Shown: positions 1-10,620, numbered from the stretch's first letter. The stretch: DNA of 64,000 nt from Chaetoderma sp. LZ-2023a (GCA_034401795.1 CM067359.1:140009923-140073922), one strand, 5' to 3'. The notes: generated from the sequence alone by a model not told the origin. Translations and numbers: made by a program.

Positions 1-123
1 CAGACTATTAAGCGTTTAAGACGGACTAAATCGAGTCATTCATGACATCATGATTATGACATCATCCTGCGTGTCAAGTAGTTGATTATGGCGTCATATG
101 ATGGATAAACTGGAAAGGTCGAT
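1..123. repeat. Dispersed foldback repeat, right-hand part
   Basis: The text is closely similar to 8090-8225 and 10480-10615: a stretch rich in 'gacatcat'/'atgatgtcat' that ends in 'aaactggaaaggtc'. The complete copy at 7853-8230 starts with the inverse end 'cctttccagttt', so this is the right half of a repeat with inverted ends, cut by the window edge. No coding capacity is seen. Confidence 0.6.
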
Positions 124-227
124 TTCATGCCTTGAGTGAAGGGTTAATATATAATAATGCTGTCATGTGTTTTTCAGAAAAAGATCGCATTATGATCTGT
201 ATCTGGGTGCTGTGTGCAGATGGAAGC

Positions 228-990
228 AGGTCTAAATATACTGTCCAAGTTATGCATAGTGCCACTCCTGATCAGGTAAATATACCATCCAAGTTATGCA
301 TAGTGCCACCCATGATCAGGCAAATATACCGTCCAAGTTATGCATGGTGCCACCCCTGATCAGGCAAATATACCATCCAGGTTATGCATAGTGCCACCCC
401 TGATCAGGTAAATATACCGTCCAAGTTATGCATAGTGCCACCCCTGATCAGGCAAATATACCGTCCAAGTTATGCATAGTGCCACCCCTGATCAGGCAAA
501 TATACCGTCCAAGTTATGCATGGTGCCACCCCTGATCAGGCAAATATACCGTCCAGGTTATGCATAGTGCCACCCCTGATCAGGTAAATATACCATCCAA
601 GCTATGCATAGTGCCACCCCTGATCAGGTAAATATACCATCCAAGCTATGCATAGTGCCACCCCTGATCAGGTAAATATACCATCCAAGCTATGCATAGT
701 GCCACCCCTGATCAGGTAAATATACCGTCCAAGTTATGCATAGTGCCACCCCTGATCAGGTAAATATACCATCCAAGCTATGCATAGTGCCACCCCTGAT
801 CAGGTAAATATACCATCCAAGCTATGCATAGTGCCACCCCTGATCAGGTAAATATACCATCCAAGCTATGCATAGTGCCACCCCTGATCAGGTAAATATA
901 CCATCCAAGCTATGCATAGTGCCACCCCTGATCAGGTAAATATACCATCCAAGCTATGCATAGTATGCATAGTGACCCCTGATCGGGTAA
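228..990. repeat. 44-bp minisatellite, about 17 copies
   Basis: A unit of 44 bases is repeated head to tail. It contains TATGCATAGTGCCACC and CCTGATCAGG. Copies differ mainly at 'ccatcc/ccgtcc' and 'agctatg/agttatg', and the central and right-hand copies are nearly identical. The last copies are disrupted at about 960-990. The open frame at 132-359 runs through these repeats and is not a gene. Confidence 0.95.
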
Positions 991-2759
991 CGGTCAAGTC
1001 AGTGAACGTGCAGAAATTGATTATAATGAAACTCCTTCAAAATAATTGGATGTAATTCAATGAAATTTGGTATGCAGCTCAAATATTACAGCTTTCAAGG
1101 TCAAGATTGGCCAAGAAAATAAAAATTTCTAGGAAGTGAATGTTCAGACTATTTTTGAAAATCTACCACTCTAATAACTGGCTCAATTACTGAGAGAGGC
1201 ATTCTGTTGTAAATTTTCAGTCTTGAAATTATTTAATGCATGGATATGGTTTTTGCCTGGGTGGTCCTGGATTTACATTTGACTGCACTCCCAGGTATGT
1301 GTGATGGTGGAGGGGGTGGGGGGGGGGGGGGCGTGTGGGGGTGGGGGGGGGGGGGGGGAAGGTCAAAGCGAATGACATGAAAGCATTAAATTCAACGAGA
1401 CTTTAAAGGGAAACACCAAACCCTCTACGCTACTTTGCATAAAATGAATCTAAAAACTGTGACGTTTTCAAAAATATGATTGTAAACACTGTGCTCAAAT
1501 TAGAAATACATTGTATATATCTTTGTTATTTAAATATTTGATACATTAGTTAAATTTCTATTCCAAGATGAGGCGTATGACATCATAAGTTGAATGGTTT
1601 TCTTGCTGTCGTCCAACGCTATCGCAATAAAATTGTGAAATGCATTTTATAAGGGAGGTTCTCTTCAGCGGTGTTAGGAATATATAAGTTATATTTACAT
1701 AAATGTTGAACAATATAATAACAGTCCTTTGTCTGATTTCTTTGATGGTGCCGATTTTGACATCAAGTTTTGATCTTGAGATAAATGAATAACGCGATAG
1801 TATAGGTATATCAGTACAATTGCCACTTTTGAATCAATGCTGTTGCTGGCGCTACGGCAGATGACATTATTAAAGTTTCATCTATTAATATGAGAGTTTA
1901 AATAGGTCTTACATACAACCCAATACATCTTTAGGTACTTATGTTTTCATACTAGCCTCAATACTTCCTGAGATATTGTAATATTCATGTAATTGGCAGG
2001 CATCTTCATAGAAAATGGCCATCTTAAGGTTCGGCAACTAAGCTATGAAAATAACAAATGAATTCCATAAATTTGCGATAGTGCGAAAAATGTCTTAATC
2101 TCTTCAATCTGTACATATATAAATGATGATGATAGCATTATCACCGATAGACATATCACCATCCAAATGCATGCACTCCTGTCTTCAGTGTGCCATTATT
2201 ATGGTTCTTGTTGGATGGGATTCAACCTATGATGTCATAGGGTTAATTAACTCGCAGAAAATTATAGTAAGATAGAGTTTTCTAACACCCTTTTAATCAG
2301 ATTTATATATAAATGTCGCAGGAAATTTTTACACAGTAGCTTAAATATGGTCTCTACAATAGAACTGTGTGTTTTATGCAAACGATGGTTACCCTTCTTG
2401 TGTTCCCTTTAAGCAATAATTTGACAATTTCAATATCTATAGCTGATTCACAATATTAGAAAAATTGTGGGTATTAACACTTTAATATGTTGGTAAATTC
2501 ACTAAATGGTAATTTTTCAAAAATCATCCTTTCTTGGCCTGTAAATACCCTAGACATTCCTAAAGATTACTAGAGGCCACTTTTGGCCGGCCTGGCCATT
2601 AAAAAATTAATGATAAAGAATCTATAAGCTAAGGTTTTCTCAAATATTCTTCTCTTGGTCTGCAAATTGACATTTCTCAAATTCTCTTCAAAAACATTTG
2701 TTGGTTGGGCTGACCAGTAAATGGTTACGCCGATTTTAACCCAAGTTTTTCATGGCGAA
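991..2759. other. Intron sequence, no gene seen
   Basis: AT-rich DNA upstream of the first recognised exon, presumably intron of the same PI3K gene. It has frequent stops in all frames and no domain I recognise. It includes a G-rich tract at 1308-1358 with guanine runs of up to 12. Confidence 0.6.
1308..1358 (+). repeat. G-rich tract
   Basis: Almost pure guanine interrupted by single T, C or A, with several runs of four or more G. Simple low-complexity DNA with G-quadruplex potential on the + strand. Confidence 0.8.
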
Positions 2760-2955
2760 GACTGCCAAAACCGCCTCTGCAGTGGTATTGAGAAATATCC
2801 ATTTGCAGTCCAAAAGAAGGGTATTTTTGAAAACATACCAGTGGAATAACGCTCAATAACCAAGCAACTTATTCCAGTGTTAAATTTTCAAAATTACTCT
2901 TCTCTTGGTCTGTAAATAGACAATTTCTATGAGAAAATTTGAATTTTCCTGACAA
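2760..2955. repeat. Foldback repeat (long palindrome family), diverged
   Basis: The left arm ('gcagtggtattgagaaatatcc...') and right arm ('cttggtctgtaaatagacaatttc') are imperfect inverted copies. The same arms recur at about 3687-3924, 5040-5250, 5474-5670, 33735-33945, 34355-34584, 36025-36240, 37915-38075 and 39050-39250. It ends about 40 bp before the first exon's splice acceptor. Confidence 0.6.
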
Positions 2956-2997
2956 AATCTCGCCATTAAAAGATTCATGTTGTTTTTGCGCTAACAG

Positions 2998-3153
2998 GTG
3001 ATAGCGGAAGCTATTCGTAGAAAAACACGTACAATGAAGATGAGTGCCGAGGTTCAGCAGCAGTGCATTCAACAATATAGTGATATCTATGTCCTCAAAG
3101 TCTGTGGATGTCATCAATTTCTGCTTGACTCGTACCCCATCAGTCAATACAAG
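2998..3153 (+). CDS. PIK3CA: PI3K class IA catalytic subunit, exon a (Ras-binding domain)
   Basis: First exon of the gene visible in the window, 156 nt, phase 0 at both ends. The acceptor AG is at 2996-2997 and the donor GTAACG at 3154. It encodes VIAEAIRRKTR at the start and LKVCGCHQFLLDSYPISQYK at the end, which matches the Ras-binding domain of vertebrate p110-alpha. Class IA p110 enzymes phosphorylate PtdIns(4,5)P2 to PIP3 at the plasma membrane downstream of receptor kinases and Ras. The exons coding for the adaptor-binding domain must lie upstream of the window. The assignment to the alpha type rests on the exon a, e, g and j sequences; an invertebrate single-copy class IA gene may be ancestral to the vertebrate alpha/beta/delta genes. 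Confidence 0.93.
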
Positions 3154-3160
3154 GTAACGA

Positions 3161-3387
3161 TTAACCCTTTTGGCTTTTACTGGTGAATTCCCCGTATCTC
3201 ATTTCAAAGGCAACCATATAGGAAAACTAGAATATTTTGAAATTAATTTGACTGGAAGCCCAAGGCAGCAATTAGGCAGCAACGACATCCAGTCAAATTA
3301 ATTTCAAAATATTCAACAAGATACAAAATGTAAGTTTTATAGTATAAAGAATTTACTTTTTCAGGGACTTGTCAGTAAAAGGGTTAA
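3161..3387. mobile_element. TTAA-flanked foldback MITE
   Basis: Starts TTAACCCTTTT (3161) and ends AAAAGGGTTAA (3387), so it is bounded by TTAA with inverted CCCTTTT/AAAAGGG ends. Inside is a palindrome with 'ttgaaattaatttgactgg' and its inverse 'ccagtcaaattaatttcaa'. TTAA duplications and CCC ends are the hallmark of piggyBac-type non-autonomous elements; that assignment is an inference. Confidence 0.65.
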
Positions 3388-3423
3388 GTATTGAGAAATG
3401 AGGTCGTACAGTAGAGCTCAGAA

Positions 3424-3610
3424 TTAACTTAGCGCTTTTACTGACAATTCCGTGAAAAAATAAATTCTTTACGATATTAAACTTAAATTCTGTTGACTAT
3501 TTTAAAATTAGCCTTAGGCAGCAATGGCTTCCAGTCAAGTAATTTCAAAATATTCAACAGTTTTACTTGAACATGAGATTTAGGGAATTCATCGGTGTAA
3601 GGATTAACAT
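3424..3610. repeat. Diverged relative of the TTAA foldback MITE
   Basis: Starts 'attaacttagcgcttttactgacaa' and ends 'atcggtgtaaggattaac'. It contains 'ggcttccagtca' and 'tttcaaaatattcaac', shared with the repeat at 3161-3387. One palindrome arm is poorly preserved. Confidence 0.5.
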
Positions 3611-3686
3611 GTTTCCAGCAATTTCTTCCAGTCAAATTATGCTCAAAATATTCAACAGAATATTTTTCATGTCGTGTTCAAAATGC

Positions 3687-3924
3687 TTAACCCTTTAACC
3701 CTCAAATTTTTTCAAGAAAATTTCAATTTTCTCATAGAAAATGTCCATTTACAGACCAAGAGAAGACTATTTTTTTTAATTTACCACTTGAATGACTGGC
3801 TCTGTTATCGAGCCAGTCATTCCAGTGGTAGAATTTTCAAAAATGGTCTTTTGGTCTACAAATGGACATTTCTCAAGACCACTGCAGAAGCCATTTTTGG
3901 CTGATATGAGTGATAAAGGGTTAC
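3687..3924. mobile_element. TTAA foldback MITE (long palindrome family)
   Basis: Left end TTAACCCTTT at 3687; right end AAAGGGTTA at about 3915-3923. The centre is a strong hairpin around 'gactggctctgttatcgagccagtc'. The arms 'aaaatgtccatttacagacc' and 'ggtctacaaatggacatt' pair. One of the better preserved copies of this family. Confidence 0.65.
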
Positions 3925-4109
3925 TATTTGGAATGTGAGAGTGCTAACATGGATAGAAGTTACATTCTTGAATAAAACATGATTTATGATTATCAAATAT
4001 TCAGTGGAGTATATTGAAATAAATATTCTGAGGAACAAATTTGAGTTAAATCAATCTAACCTGAGTTTGTTTAGCATATAGATGCTTTAAATTCAGAGAT
4101 ACTTTAAAC

Positions 4110-4752
4110 AATAATTTGGCACAAATATTTCCGAAAAAGTTGGTCCCGATCCCAGGATGATTCATAATAAGGACAAATTAGTTACCTCTCCGGGATGTAG
4201 AAATTGTTTGAGTGTAGCTTACGTGGTCACTTCTTCAGCGCTAACTGACAGTCGCTGGCAACGTCACTCTGTCAGATCTTGTGGAGTCACGTGACAGCGT
4301 GGACTGGTAGACTGCTGGTATATGGTAGCCCTCGTCTCTGTTCATGGTTGATTGATGCTTGTAGATTTCTATGGCCTCTTTAACCTTCCGTTTGAATAAG
4401 ATCAATTGCAACTCAGCTGTGGCAGAACATACAGAATCCACTGGCCACGTCATCCCCGCCAGCAGTGCCTCGGGCATCAACATTGAGACCAACTTATTCA
4501 AATGGAAGGTTAAAGAGGCTATAGAAATCTACAAGCATCAACCAACCATGAACAGAGACGAGGGTTACCGTATACCAGCAGTCTACCAGTCCATGCTGTC
4601 ACGTGACTCCACAAGATCTGACCAGAGTGACGTTGCCAGCGACCGTCAGTTAGTGCTGAAGAAGTGACCGAGATGGTCACGAAAGCTACACTCAAACAAT
4701 TTCTACATCCCGGAGAGGTAACCAATTTTTCCTTATTATGAATAATTTGGCA
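4110..4752. mobile_element. Penelope-like element tail, inverted duplication with 12-bp TSD
   Basis: AATAATTTGGCA at 4110-4121 is repeated exactly at 4741-4752 as a target-site duplication. Between them lie two copies of the 3' end of a Penelope-like element: an inverted one (about 4122-4383) and a direct one (about 4384-4740). Both match the tail of the larger element at 29313-31549. The direct arm carries a short open frame with the C-terminal residues AVAEHTESTGHVIPA, the last part of the Penelope ORF. This head-to-head structure with 5' truncation is typical of Penelope-like insertions. There is no reverse transcriptase here, so it is a dead fragment. Confidence 0.85.
4656..4684 (+). ncRNA. 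Hammerhead-ribozyme-like core in the Penelope tail
   Basis: CTGAAGA (4656-4662) is followed by a hairpin with a 6-bp stem GTGACC/GGTCAC and then GAAA (4681-4684). This is the order of the invariant core of hammerhead ribozymes: CUGANGA, stem II, GAAA. Penelope-like elements are known to carry such ribozymes. I could not confirm convincing stems I and III or a cleavage site, and the same bases also encode the end of the ORF. The call is tentative. Confidence 0.3.
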
Positions 4753-4914
4753 GTTTATATTTAGCTGATCACAATATTTGAAACAAAACTATGTTGCAAT
4801 GTTGATAAGTCTAATTAATTTGACTAGCAGATTTGGAATATAAATATCATCATTCTGTAGTCAGAGGCGCATTGAATTAACATCCAACAGTCTTTCCCAC
4901 TTGAGTAGTTGGAT

Positions 4915-5260
4915 TTAACCCTCTTGTGTCAACAGGACTTCAAGAAAATTAAGACTATTTACAAAAATAGCCTCTGTTGGTCTCCAAATTGATATTTCTA
5001 AAGACCATGCTGTTCTGACCGACGACCATTAATAACAGGTTAATGGTCAAGAAAGTCAAAAATTTTGCTTAGTCAGTGTCCGTTTGCATGCCAAGAGAAA
5101 ATTATTTTTGAAAAGTCACCACTAGAATGACTGGCTCGGTAACCGAGCCAGTCATTCGAGAGGTAAATTATCAAAAGTTTTCTAATCTTGCCGTGTAAAT
5201 GGACATTCCTAAAGACCAGCACGAAGACAGATTTGGTCTGCCTGACCTTTAAAGGGTTAA
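4915..5260. repeat. TTAA foldback MITE(s), long palindrome family
   Basis: Left end TTAACCCTCTTG at 4915 and right end AAAGGGTTAA at 5251-5260. A near-perfect hairpin 'actggctcggtaaccgagccagt' lies at about 5130-5155. The left third holds a second partial arm, so two overlapping or nested copies are possible. Confidence 0.55.
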
Positions 5261-5473
5261 GTTGGCACAAGAAGGGTTAAGATAGTGTCTCGTGTGTGCA
5301 GGAGAAAGCGACAAATAGACCCATTCTTGCGACAGTGCCGTCATTGTTGGCAGCCATACCATCAAACTCTATTTATTAGTTCTTTATTGCCCTTATTATT
5401 CCTCAGTTGATGAATCCAATCTGTCACTCAAGTATATAATGTCATAATCAATTATGTCGCGTGTGGGCTTACT

Positions 5474-5670
5474 TAACCCTATAACCCTCGAATTTATCCA
5501 AGAAAATATATATTTTTTCATAGAAAATGTCCATTTGCAGACCAAGAGAAGAGCATTTTTGAAAATTTATGACTGGAATGACTGGCTCGTTTATTGATCA
5601 GCAATTGGACATTTCCCAAGACCACTGCAGAAGCCATTTTTGACTGTATATGAGTGTTAAAGGGTTAGCA
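5474..5670. repeat. TTAA foldback MITE, long palindrome family, centre deleted
   Basis: Starts CTTAACCCTATAACCC and ends TTAAAGGGTTAG. It carries the 'aaaatgtccatttgcagaccaagag' arm, but the second arm is shortened after 'gactggctcg'. Confidence 0.6.
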
Positions 5671-6689
5671 GTCATAATTGACAGAAATACTCTGTCATAA
5701 AGCCGGAATAGTCGGTCAACTGTATGAATTATATGTCTGATGGATTTACTATTTAATACATAGGCAGCAACAGTACTCAGTGAGATTAGTTTCAAAATAT
5801 TCAATACCTTACCTGTAAAGTTACCTTGATATTGGGATTCTGGGAATTCACGTTTCATTCGACCCCAACACGGGCAAAGAATGGGCGGAGCTTTGTTGGA
5901 AATGGCCGGGTATAGCCAGGGTTCTAAATTAGCGCTCGTCCGTTCGTCCTTTACTACCAAATATACCAACAGATGACATAACTATATAGAAAGCAACCAA
6001 TGAATCGCAATGAAACTACCGAAAGTAAAGAAAATAAACAATGTTTTACGCGGTAATTTTATGAATGACGTACTAACACTGGCTATTGTAGACCTGAAGA
6101 CTGATACACTATCTTCAATAACATTCTCAGAAGTCCAATATTAATTATTCAAACATCTAGATGTTCATGTCACATTTGTGCAATTTGTGTAAACTACGTG
6201 TCGCATATTACACGCCTTACGGACTACTAATTTTTTAGACGGACTACTGATTTGCCAAGTCTGGTAGTCCTTCGAACTACCATCAACTTTTCGCTAATTT
6301 CGAACCCTGGCTGTAGCTAGAAATGAGTCCCTCAATGTCTTAATTTTCAATGACTGATTCAATGTATGGAATCTGCATCATTGCTTGTTTGCTTGAACTT
6401 TGCTTATCTTTCTTATTGGTTCTTTTCGCGGTTTTGTTATTTATACTCTGCAGTATGTTCTGTTAACCGTTACCACACTGATGTCAATATTCTATATTTT
6501 ACTGCGTCCATAGCAAAGAAACTGGTGTACATTTTTCAACAATTTTGGTGGACGATGTTGCTGTCTACGACAGCACCATCTTCCAACAAATTTGTTGAAA
6601 AAACCCCACCAGTTCATCTATTAATTTAATTTTGAAATTTAAAATTTTGACATCAAAATAGTACGGGTTAATCTGTTTGTTTATTTTAG
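5671..6689. other. Intron between exons a and b, no gene seen
   Basis: This part of intron a holds half of a short palindrome family copy ('gtttcaaaatattcaa', about 5785-5805). It also holds a piece related to the repeat at 7853-8230 (about 5810-5960). The rest is unique-looking AT-rich DNA. The ORF at 6366-6629 lacks any recognisable domain and is interrupted in neighbouring frames. Confidence 0.55.
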
Positions 6690-6807
6690 TATATTCGTCA
6701 TTGTATATCTCGGGATGAAATACCTCAGTTGATGTTGATGACCAAAGATACAGTGTATGATGGCTTGCCTAAGAATGTCTTCACTATGCCTGCTTATGTG
6801 GAACGCG
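6690..6807 (+). CDS. PIK3CA: PI3K class IA catalytic subunit, exon b (end of RBD, linker)
   Basis: 118 nt, enters in phase 0 and leaves in phase 1. Acceptor TTTTAG ends at 6689; donor G|GTATGG is at 6808. It encodes YIRHCISRDEIPQLMLMTKD, then VFTMPAYVER, matching the p110-alpha stretch that ends the Ras-binding domain. The donor was chosen because its phase joins exactly to exon c. Translation past 6807 loses similarity at once. Confidence 0.9.
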
Positions 6808-7185
6808 GTATGGACAAACAGACACATATGCATAGATTTAAAAATCAACTATCATTTCTAAGAGAGATAGTTACTTGGTTATGTGCATTTAACAGCGTAA
6901 AGCAAAGGCTATCCACCATTTGGAATCTCATATCGTTATGCTAACCGTTTGCAATGCGCTCGGAGGTCTGGTTGATGATAGTTATATCTTAATATTTTGG
7001 ATTTTTATAAGTTTATATAGTCTTAAAATTTCCATTGTATAAATATTTTGTATTTTCATTAGTCGTATATACTATTAAAATTTCTAGCGTATGTATTTTG
7101 CATGTTTTCAAAGTAATTTTTATATATACTTGTAAATCGTTTTTAAGCATGTTTGAAAGTTGAAAGTATACTATCTGAATGTGGT

Positions 7186-7186
7186 A

Positions 7187-7234
<48 letters not shown>
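7186..7234. repeat. (TAA)n microsatellite
   Basis: About sixteen uninterrupted 'aat' triplets. The poly-isoleucine open frame on the minus strand here is an artefact of this tract. Confidence 0.95.
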
Positions 7235-7235
<1 letters not shown>

Positions 7236-7335
7236 GTTTGGCTTTTCAAATAATAGACTAACTAACTAGTTCATAATCGTAGCCCAAGATAAACAGATAA
7301 GTAATGATTGGTGGGCTTGGTGTGGTGATTGTTGG

Positions 7336-7372
7336 TGGTTGGGGGTGGGGGTGGGGGTGGGGGGTGGAGGAG
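7336..7372 (+). repeat. G-rich tract (GGGGGT)n
   Basis: Five or more runs of four to six G separated by single T, about 70 bp upstream of exon c. Possible G-quadruplex on the coding strand of the intron. Confidence 0.75.
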
Positions 7373-7441
7373 TTAACAGTTTTGAGTGTGGTTGGATTGG
7401 CAGACTTTAAATATAATTATGTTGTGCCTTTGTGTTTCTAG

Positions 7442-7560
7442 GTAAGTATGCACTAACAGACATCAGTAATCAACAGACAATGTCATTGTGGGACCTCGAC
7501 ACGAGACTGCGGATTCGAATACTGTGTGCAACATATGTCAATGTCAGGGAACTCGGCAAG
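7442..7560 (+). CDS. PIK3CA: PI3K class IA catalytic subunit, exon c (start of C2)
   Basis: 119 nt, phase 1 in and phase 0 out. Acceptor TTTCTAG ends at 7441; donor AAG|GTATTC is at 7561. It encodes MSLWDLDTRLRIRILCATYV then NVRELGK. The strand 'LRI.ILCATYVNV' is the first beta strand of the p110 C2 domain. The following intron is 25.9 kb and holds the large nest of DIRS elements. Confidence 0.93.
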
Positions 7561-7639
7561 GTATTCCTAAGATACAGTACAGCTAAAAAAATAACTTTAC
7601 ACGTTTCCAAAACAAAATAAAACGTACTGTTCAATATTT

Positions 7640-7714
7640 CGAACAGATTAAGTGGATTGGAAGAAATTGCTGTGTGACTTACCATCCAATAAAATTATGT
7701 TCAAAATATTCAAC
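7640..7714. repeat. Short palindrome repeat
   Basis: Arms 'ttggaagaaattgctgtg' and 'catccaataaaattatgttcaaaatattcaac' form an imperfect inverted pair of the family seen at 36492-36582 and 56812-56907. Confidence 0.5.
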
Positions 7715-7852
7715 AGAACATTTCTTAGTAACTAACATGTTTTTGTTTGTTTTGGAAACATGTTAAGTTATTACTGGAAATAGTAATATTAATATTTTAG
7801 CATGTTGATAAGCCATACCATATCTTCAGGGGCTGACTTACCCATGAGCCAA

Positions 7853-8230
7853 TGAACCTTTCCAGTTTTAGCTATGTCCCACCCATCTCTGTCTAAGCTC
7901 TACCCACACCACGCTTGTGTTGGGATCGATTGACTTCTGAACCCCGTGACTATCAATCTCCAGAAAACTATACAGGTAAGATGTTGAGTATTTTGAAACT
8001 AACTTGGCAGCAACAGTGTCCAGTCAAATTAGTTTCAAAATATTCAACAAAATGTTTATTAAATGGTGAAGACATACAATTCGTACAACGTGTTGGCCTA
8101 TTAAACGTTAAAGACGTACTATATCGAGTCATTCATGACGTCATGATTATGACATCATCCTACACATCATGTAGTTGTTTATGACATAGGATGTCATATG
8201 ATAGATGGGTAAACTTGGAAAGGTCCATTA
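7853..8230. repeat. Foldback repeat with AATGGACCTTTCCAG-type ends
   Basis: The left end 'aatgaacctttccagtttta' and right end 'aaacttggaaaggtccatt' are inverted copies. Inside is a short palindrome of the 'tttgaaact...agtttcaaa' family (7981-8050) and a region rich in 'gacatcat'. Related copies or halves lie at 1-123, 5810-5960, 10358-10620, 33280-33430, 34200-34350 and 54507-54730. No open frame encodes a transposase. Confidence 0.65.
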
Positions 8231-8394
8231 AGCAATTGATAGCAAAAGGAAATGTGGCTAATTTAACACAGTATTGATTAAATTTTAGGCTAATGGTTAA
8301 AATCATACTATATTGTACTGATAATGATTTATTCTGAGTAAATTAATCTTGAAATCATAACTTCTCAGTTTAAAAGCACCTGCATAGGTAAGCT

Positions 8395-8470
8395 GTTTAA
8401 TATATTGAAACTAATTTGACTTTAGGCAGCAATAGCTTCCCCAAAAATTAGTTTCAAAATATTCAACACT
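8395..8470. repeat. Short palindrome repeat
   Basis: Left arm 'tttaatatattgaaactaatttgac', loop with 'aggcagcaatagcttcc', right arm 'aaattagtttcaaaatattcaaca'. A copy of the short foldback family that is common in these introns. Confidence 0.6.
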
Positions 8471-8647
8471 ATCATGTATCTGGTGTATACAGTGTTTACT
8501 TCAATAGTGTTTAACTGGAGGTGACAGGTAAAAGACATTTGAGAACATTGGCTAAAATACTTAGGATTTGTCTGCGAAAGAATGTTACTGGCTAATTTAT
8601 TGGCTAAGCCTAATATGTTGTCAAAGCCAGGTCAATCCCTCATGATC

Positions 8648-9830
8648 ATTAGCTCACCTGGCCTGAAGGGCCAAGTGAGCTTATGCCGTGGCGACCATCC
8701 GTCGTCCATCAACTTTTTCTTTAAATGACTTCTCAAGAACCACTGGGCCGATTTCAATTATATTTGTCACGAAGCATCCTTAGGGCATAGGGATCCAAGT
8801 TTTGTTCAAACAAAGTCCATCGACCAATTTGACCGGCGGCCATCTTAGATTTTGGCCGATTTTTAGAAACGTGTTTAAAAATCTTCGCCGAAACTGCTTG
8901 GGGGATTGATCCAAACCTCATGAAATATGATCTAGGGCAAGAGCTGAACCAAGTTTGTTCAAAGGAACTTGATTGGTCAAATGGTTTGGCGGCCATCTTG
9001 GTTGACCTAGTTTTACCGAAAATGACTTCTTCAGAACCGCTGAAGAGATTGGGCCGAAATTTGGCAGATATGATTAGGAACTAAGGGCCATTGAAGGTTG
9101 TAAATATAGCGTGGTTGGCGGCCATATTAGATCCTTTTATTTGATGGATTTTAAGGCCGAAATTGGTTTTATATCTGTTTTTGTGTATTCTGATCTCAAA
9201 TTTGCAATTTTCGAAACTGTCGGATAAACCGGTTGCGGCCATCATGGATAATCTTTACGCCAGAAGCTCCCATACTAAAGCAATGGGAAATTAAAGATGT
9301 CTTCTCGAGAACTACTGGGCTGATTTCAATTATGTTTTGCAGGAAACATTCTTAGGGCATGGCGATTTAAGTTTGCTCAAACGAAGCCGATCGACTAATT
9401 TGGCTGGCATCCATCTTGGATTTTGGTCAATTTTTAGAAATGTATTTAAAAATCTTCGCTGAAACTGTTTGACCGATTGATTCAAAACTCATAAAATATC
9501 ATTTAGGGCATGAGCTGAACCAAGTTTGTTGAAGGGAACTTGATTGGCTAAGTGCTTGGGCGGCCATCTTGGATGGCCTGGTTTTCATGAAAGTGACTTC
9601 GTCTCCAGAGCTGCTGAACGGATTGGGCCGAAATTTGGAAGATATGATATTGATGACTAAGGGTCATTGAAGGGTGTTCAAGAGAAGTTGATACATAAAG
9701 AAACATAGCCGCTGTTTTCTTGTTACAAGTCTGCTCAGCTCATTAGAGTTCTATTTATTGTTAATGACCATTCTAGTTGAAATGCCTATGGTCCAGGTGA
9801 GCGATACAGGCCCCTTGGGCCTCTTGTTGT
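8648..9830. repeat. Dispersed repeat, 1.2 kb, common lophotrochozoan type
   Basis: It begins 'tagctcacctggcctgaagg' and ends 'gtccaggtgagcgatacagg' followed by 'ccccttgggcctcttgtt'. Internal half-repeats carry 'ggcggccatcttgga' several times (for example about 8825, 8990, 9405 and 9560). From memory, repeats with these ends and 'ggccatcttgg' modules are very abundant in mollusc genomes. No transposase or other protein is encoded. Confidence 0.7.
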
Positions 9831-10357
9831 TTATCATTATGATAAGCTTGTCTCACAGGTGTAACCTTTAGCTGTTTGGCTAAACAATCGATAGCGACAG
9901 GGTCTAGGCATAAGTAGAGGAGTCCTGCAGGAACAGACCTACCCATTCATCAATTAATTTTGAGAATAATTCTCATGGTTGATAATAAAAAGACCAAATA
10001 GGCTAATTCACTGGCTAATGAATTTAGGTTGGTAGGTTGGCCACTGGTTCATGCTGAACTAGGTAACCAATCTAATTCTATCCAATATACTATTTCTTAC
10101 CGGGCCTGCTGGTTGCCTCTTACTTGGTTATTAGCTTTAATGTCCAGCTAAGCAGGATTCTAATAGATTAGATTGATAGAATAAGTTGAGTATTTTGGAA
10201 ATTGTATAATTTGATGTCTATGTTGATGCCTAAAGCATAAACAGTTTTATGTTTTGTAAATCTTAAACTTGCCCAAATGTCACAGCATTGACAAACACCA
10301 CTTATTAGCCATTCTTAACAAGGTGTATCAATAAACTGAAACAGTAATCCAACAGTC
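9831..10357. other. Intron sequence, nothing recognised
   Basis: AT-rich DNA with stops in all frames, between two dispersed repeats in the third intron. I see no gene, RNA or clear repeat in it. Confidence 0.6.
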
Positions 10358-10620
10358 AATGTACCTTTCCAGTTTACAAACTATGCCCCGCCAATCTCTA
10401 GCTAAGCCCGCCTCTCACCTCACTCACTAGTTTCAAAATATTTGACAGAATCTTTATTAAATAGTAAAGACATACAATTCGTACACCATGTCAGACTATT
10501 AAGAGTAAGATGGACTATGTCAAGTCATTCATGCTGTAATTGATTATGACATCATCCTACACATCACATAGTTAATTATGATGTCATATGATGGATGGAT
10601 AAACTGGAAAGGCCCATTAT
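10358..10620. repeat. Foldback repeat, copy of the 7853-8230 type
   Basis: Starts 'aatgtacctttccagttta' and ends 'aaactggaaaggcccatta'. It is internally shorter than the 7853 copy, with a deletion around the central palindrome. Confidence 0.6.

Noticed and set aside
132..359. 75-aa open frame in the minisatellite
   Set aside because: It runs through 44-bp tandem repeats. There is no domain, and the frame is set by the repeat length.
228..990. Possible CRISPR array
   Set aside because: The units are contiguous with no unique spacers, and the DNA is eukaryotic. It is a minisatellite.
4122..4383. Second hammerhead in the inverted Penelope arm
   Set aside because: On the minus strand CTGAAGA is present, but the GAAA after the hairpin is missing.
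6366..6629. Small hydrophobic ORF in intron a
   Set aside because: No recognised domain, AT-rich, within an intron between two phase-matched exons. A chance frame.
6808..6944. Extension of exon b to the end of its open frame
   Set aside because: Similarity to p110 stops at 6807, and the donor there restores the frame with exon c exactly.
7013..7249. Poly-isoleucine ORF on the minus strand
   Set aside because: Translation of the (TAA)n tract.
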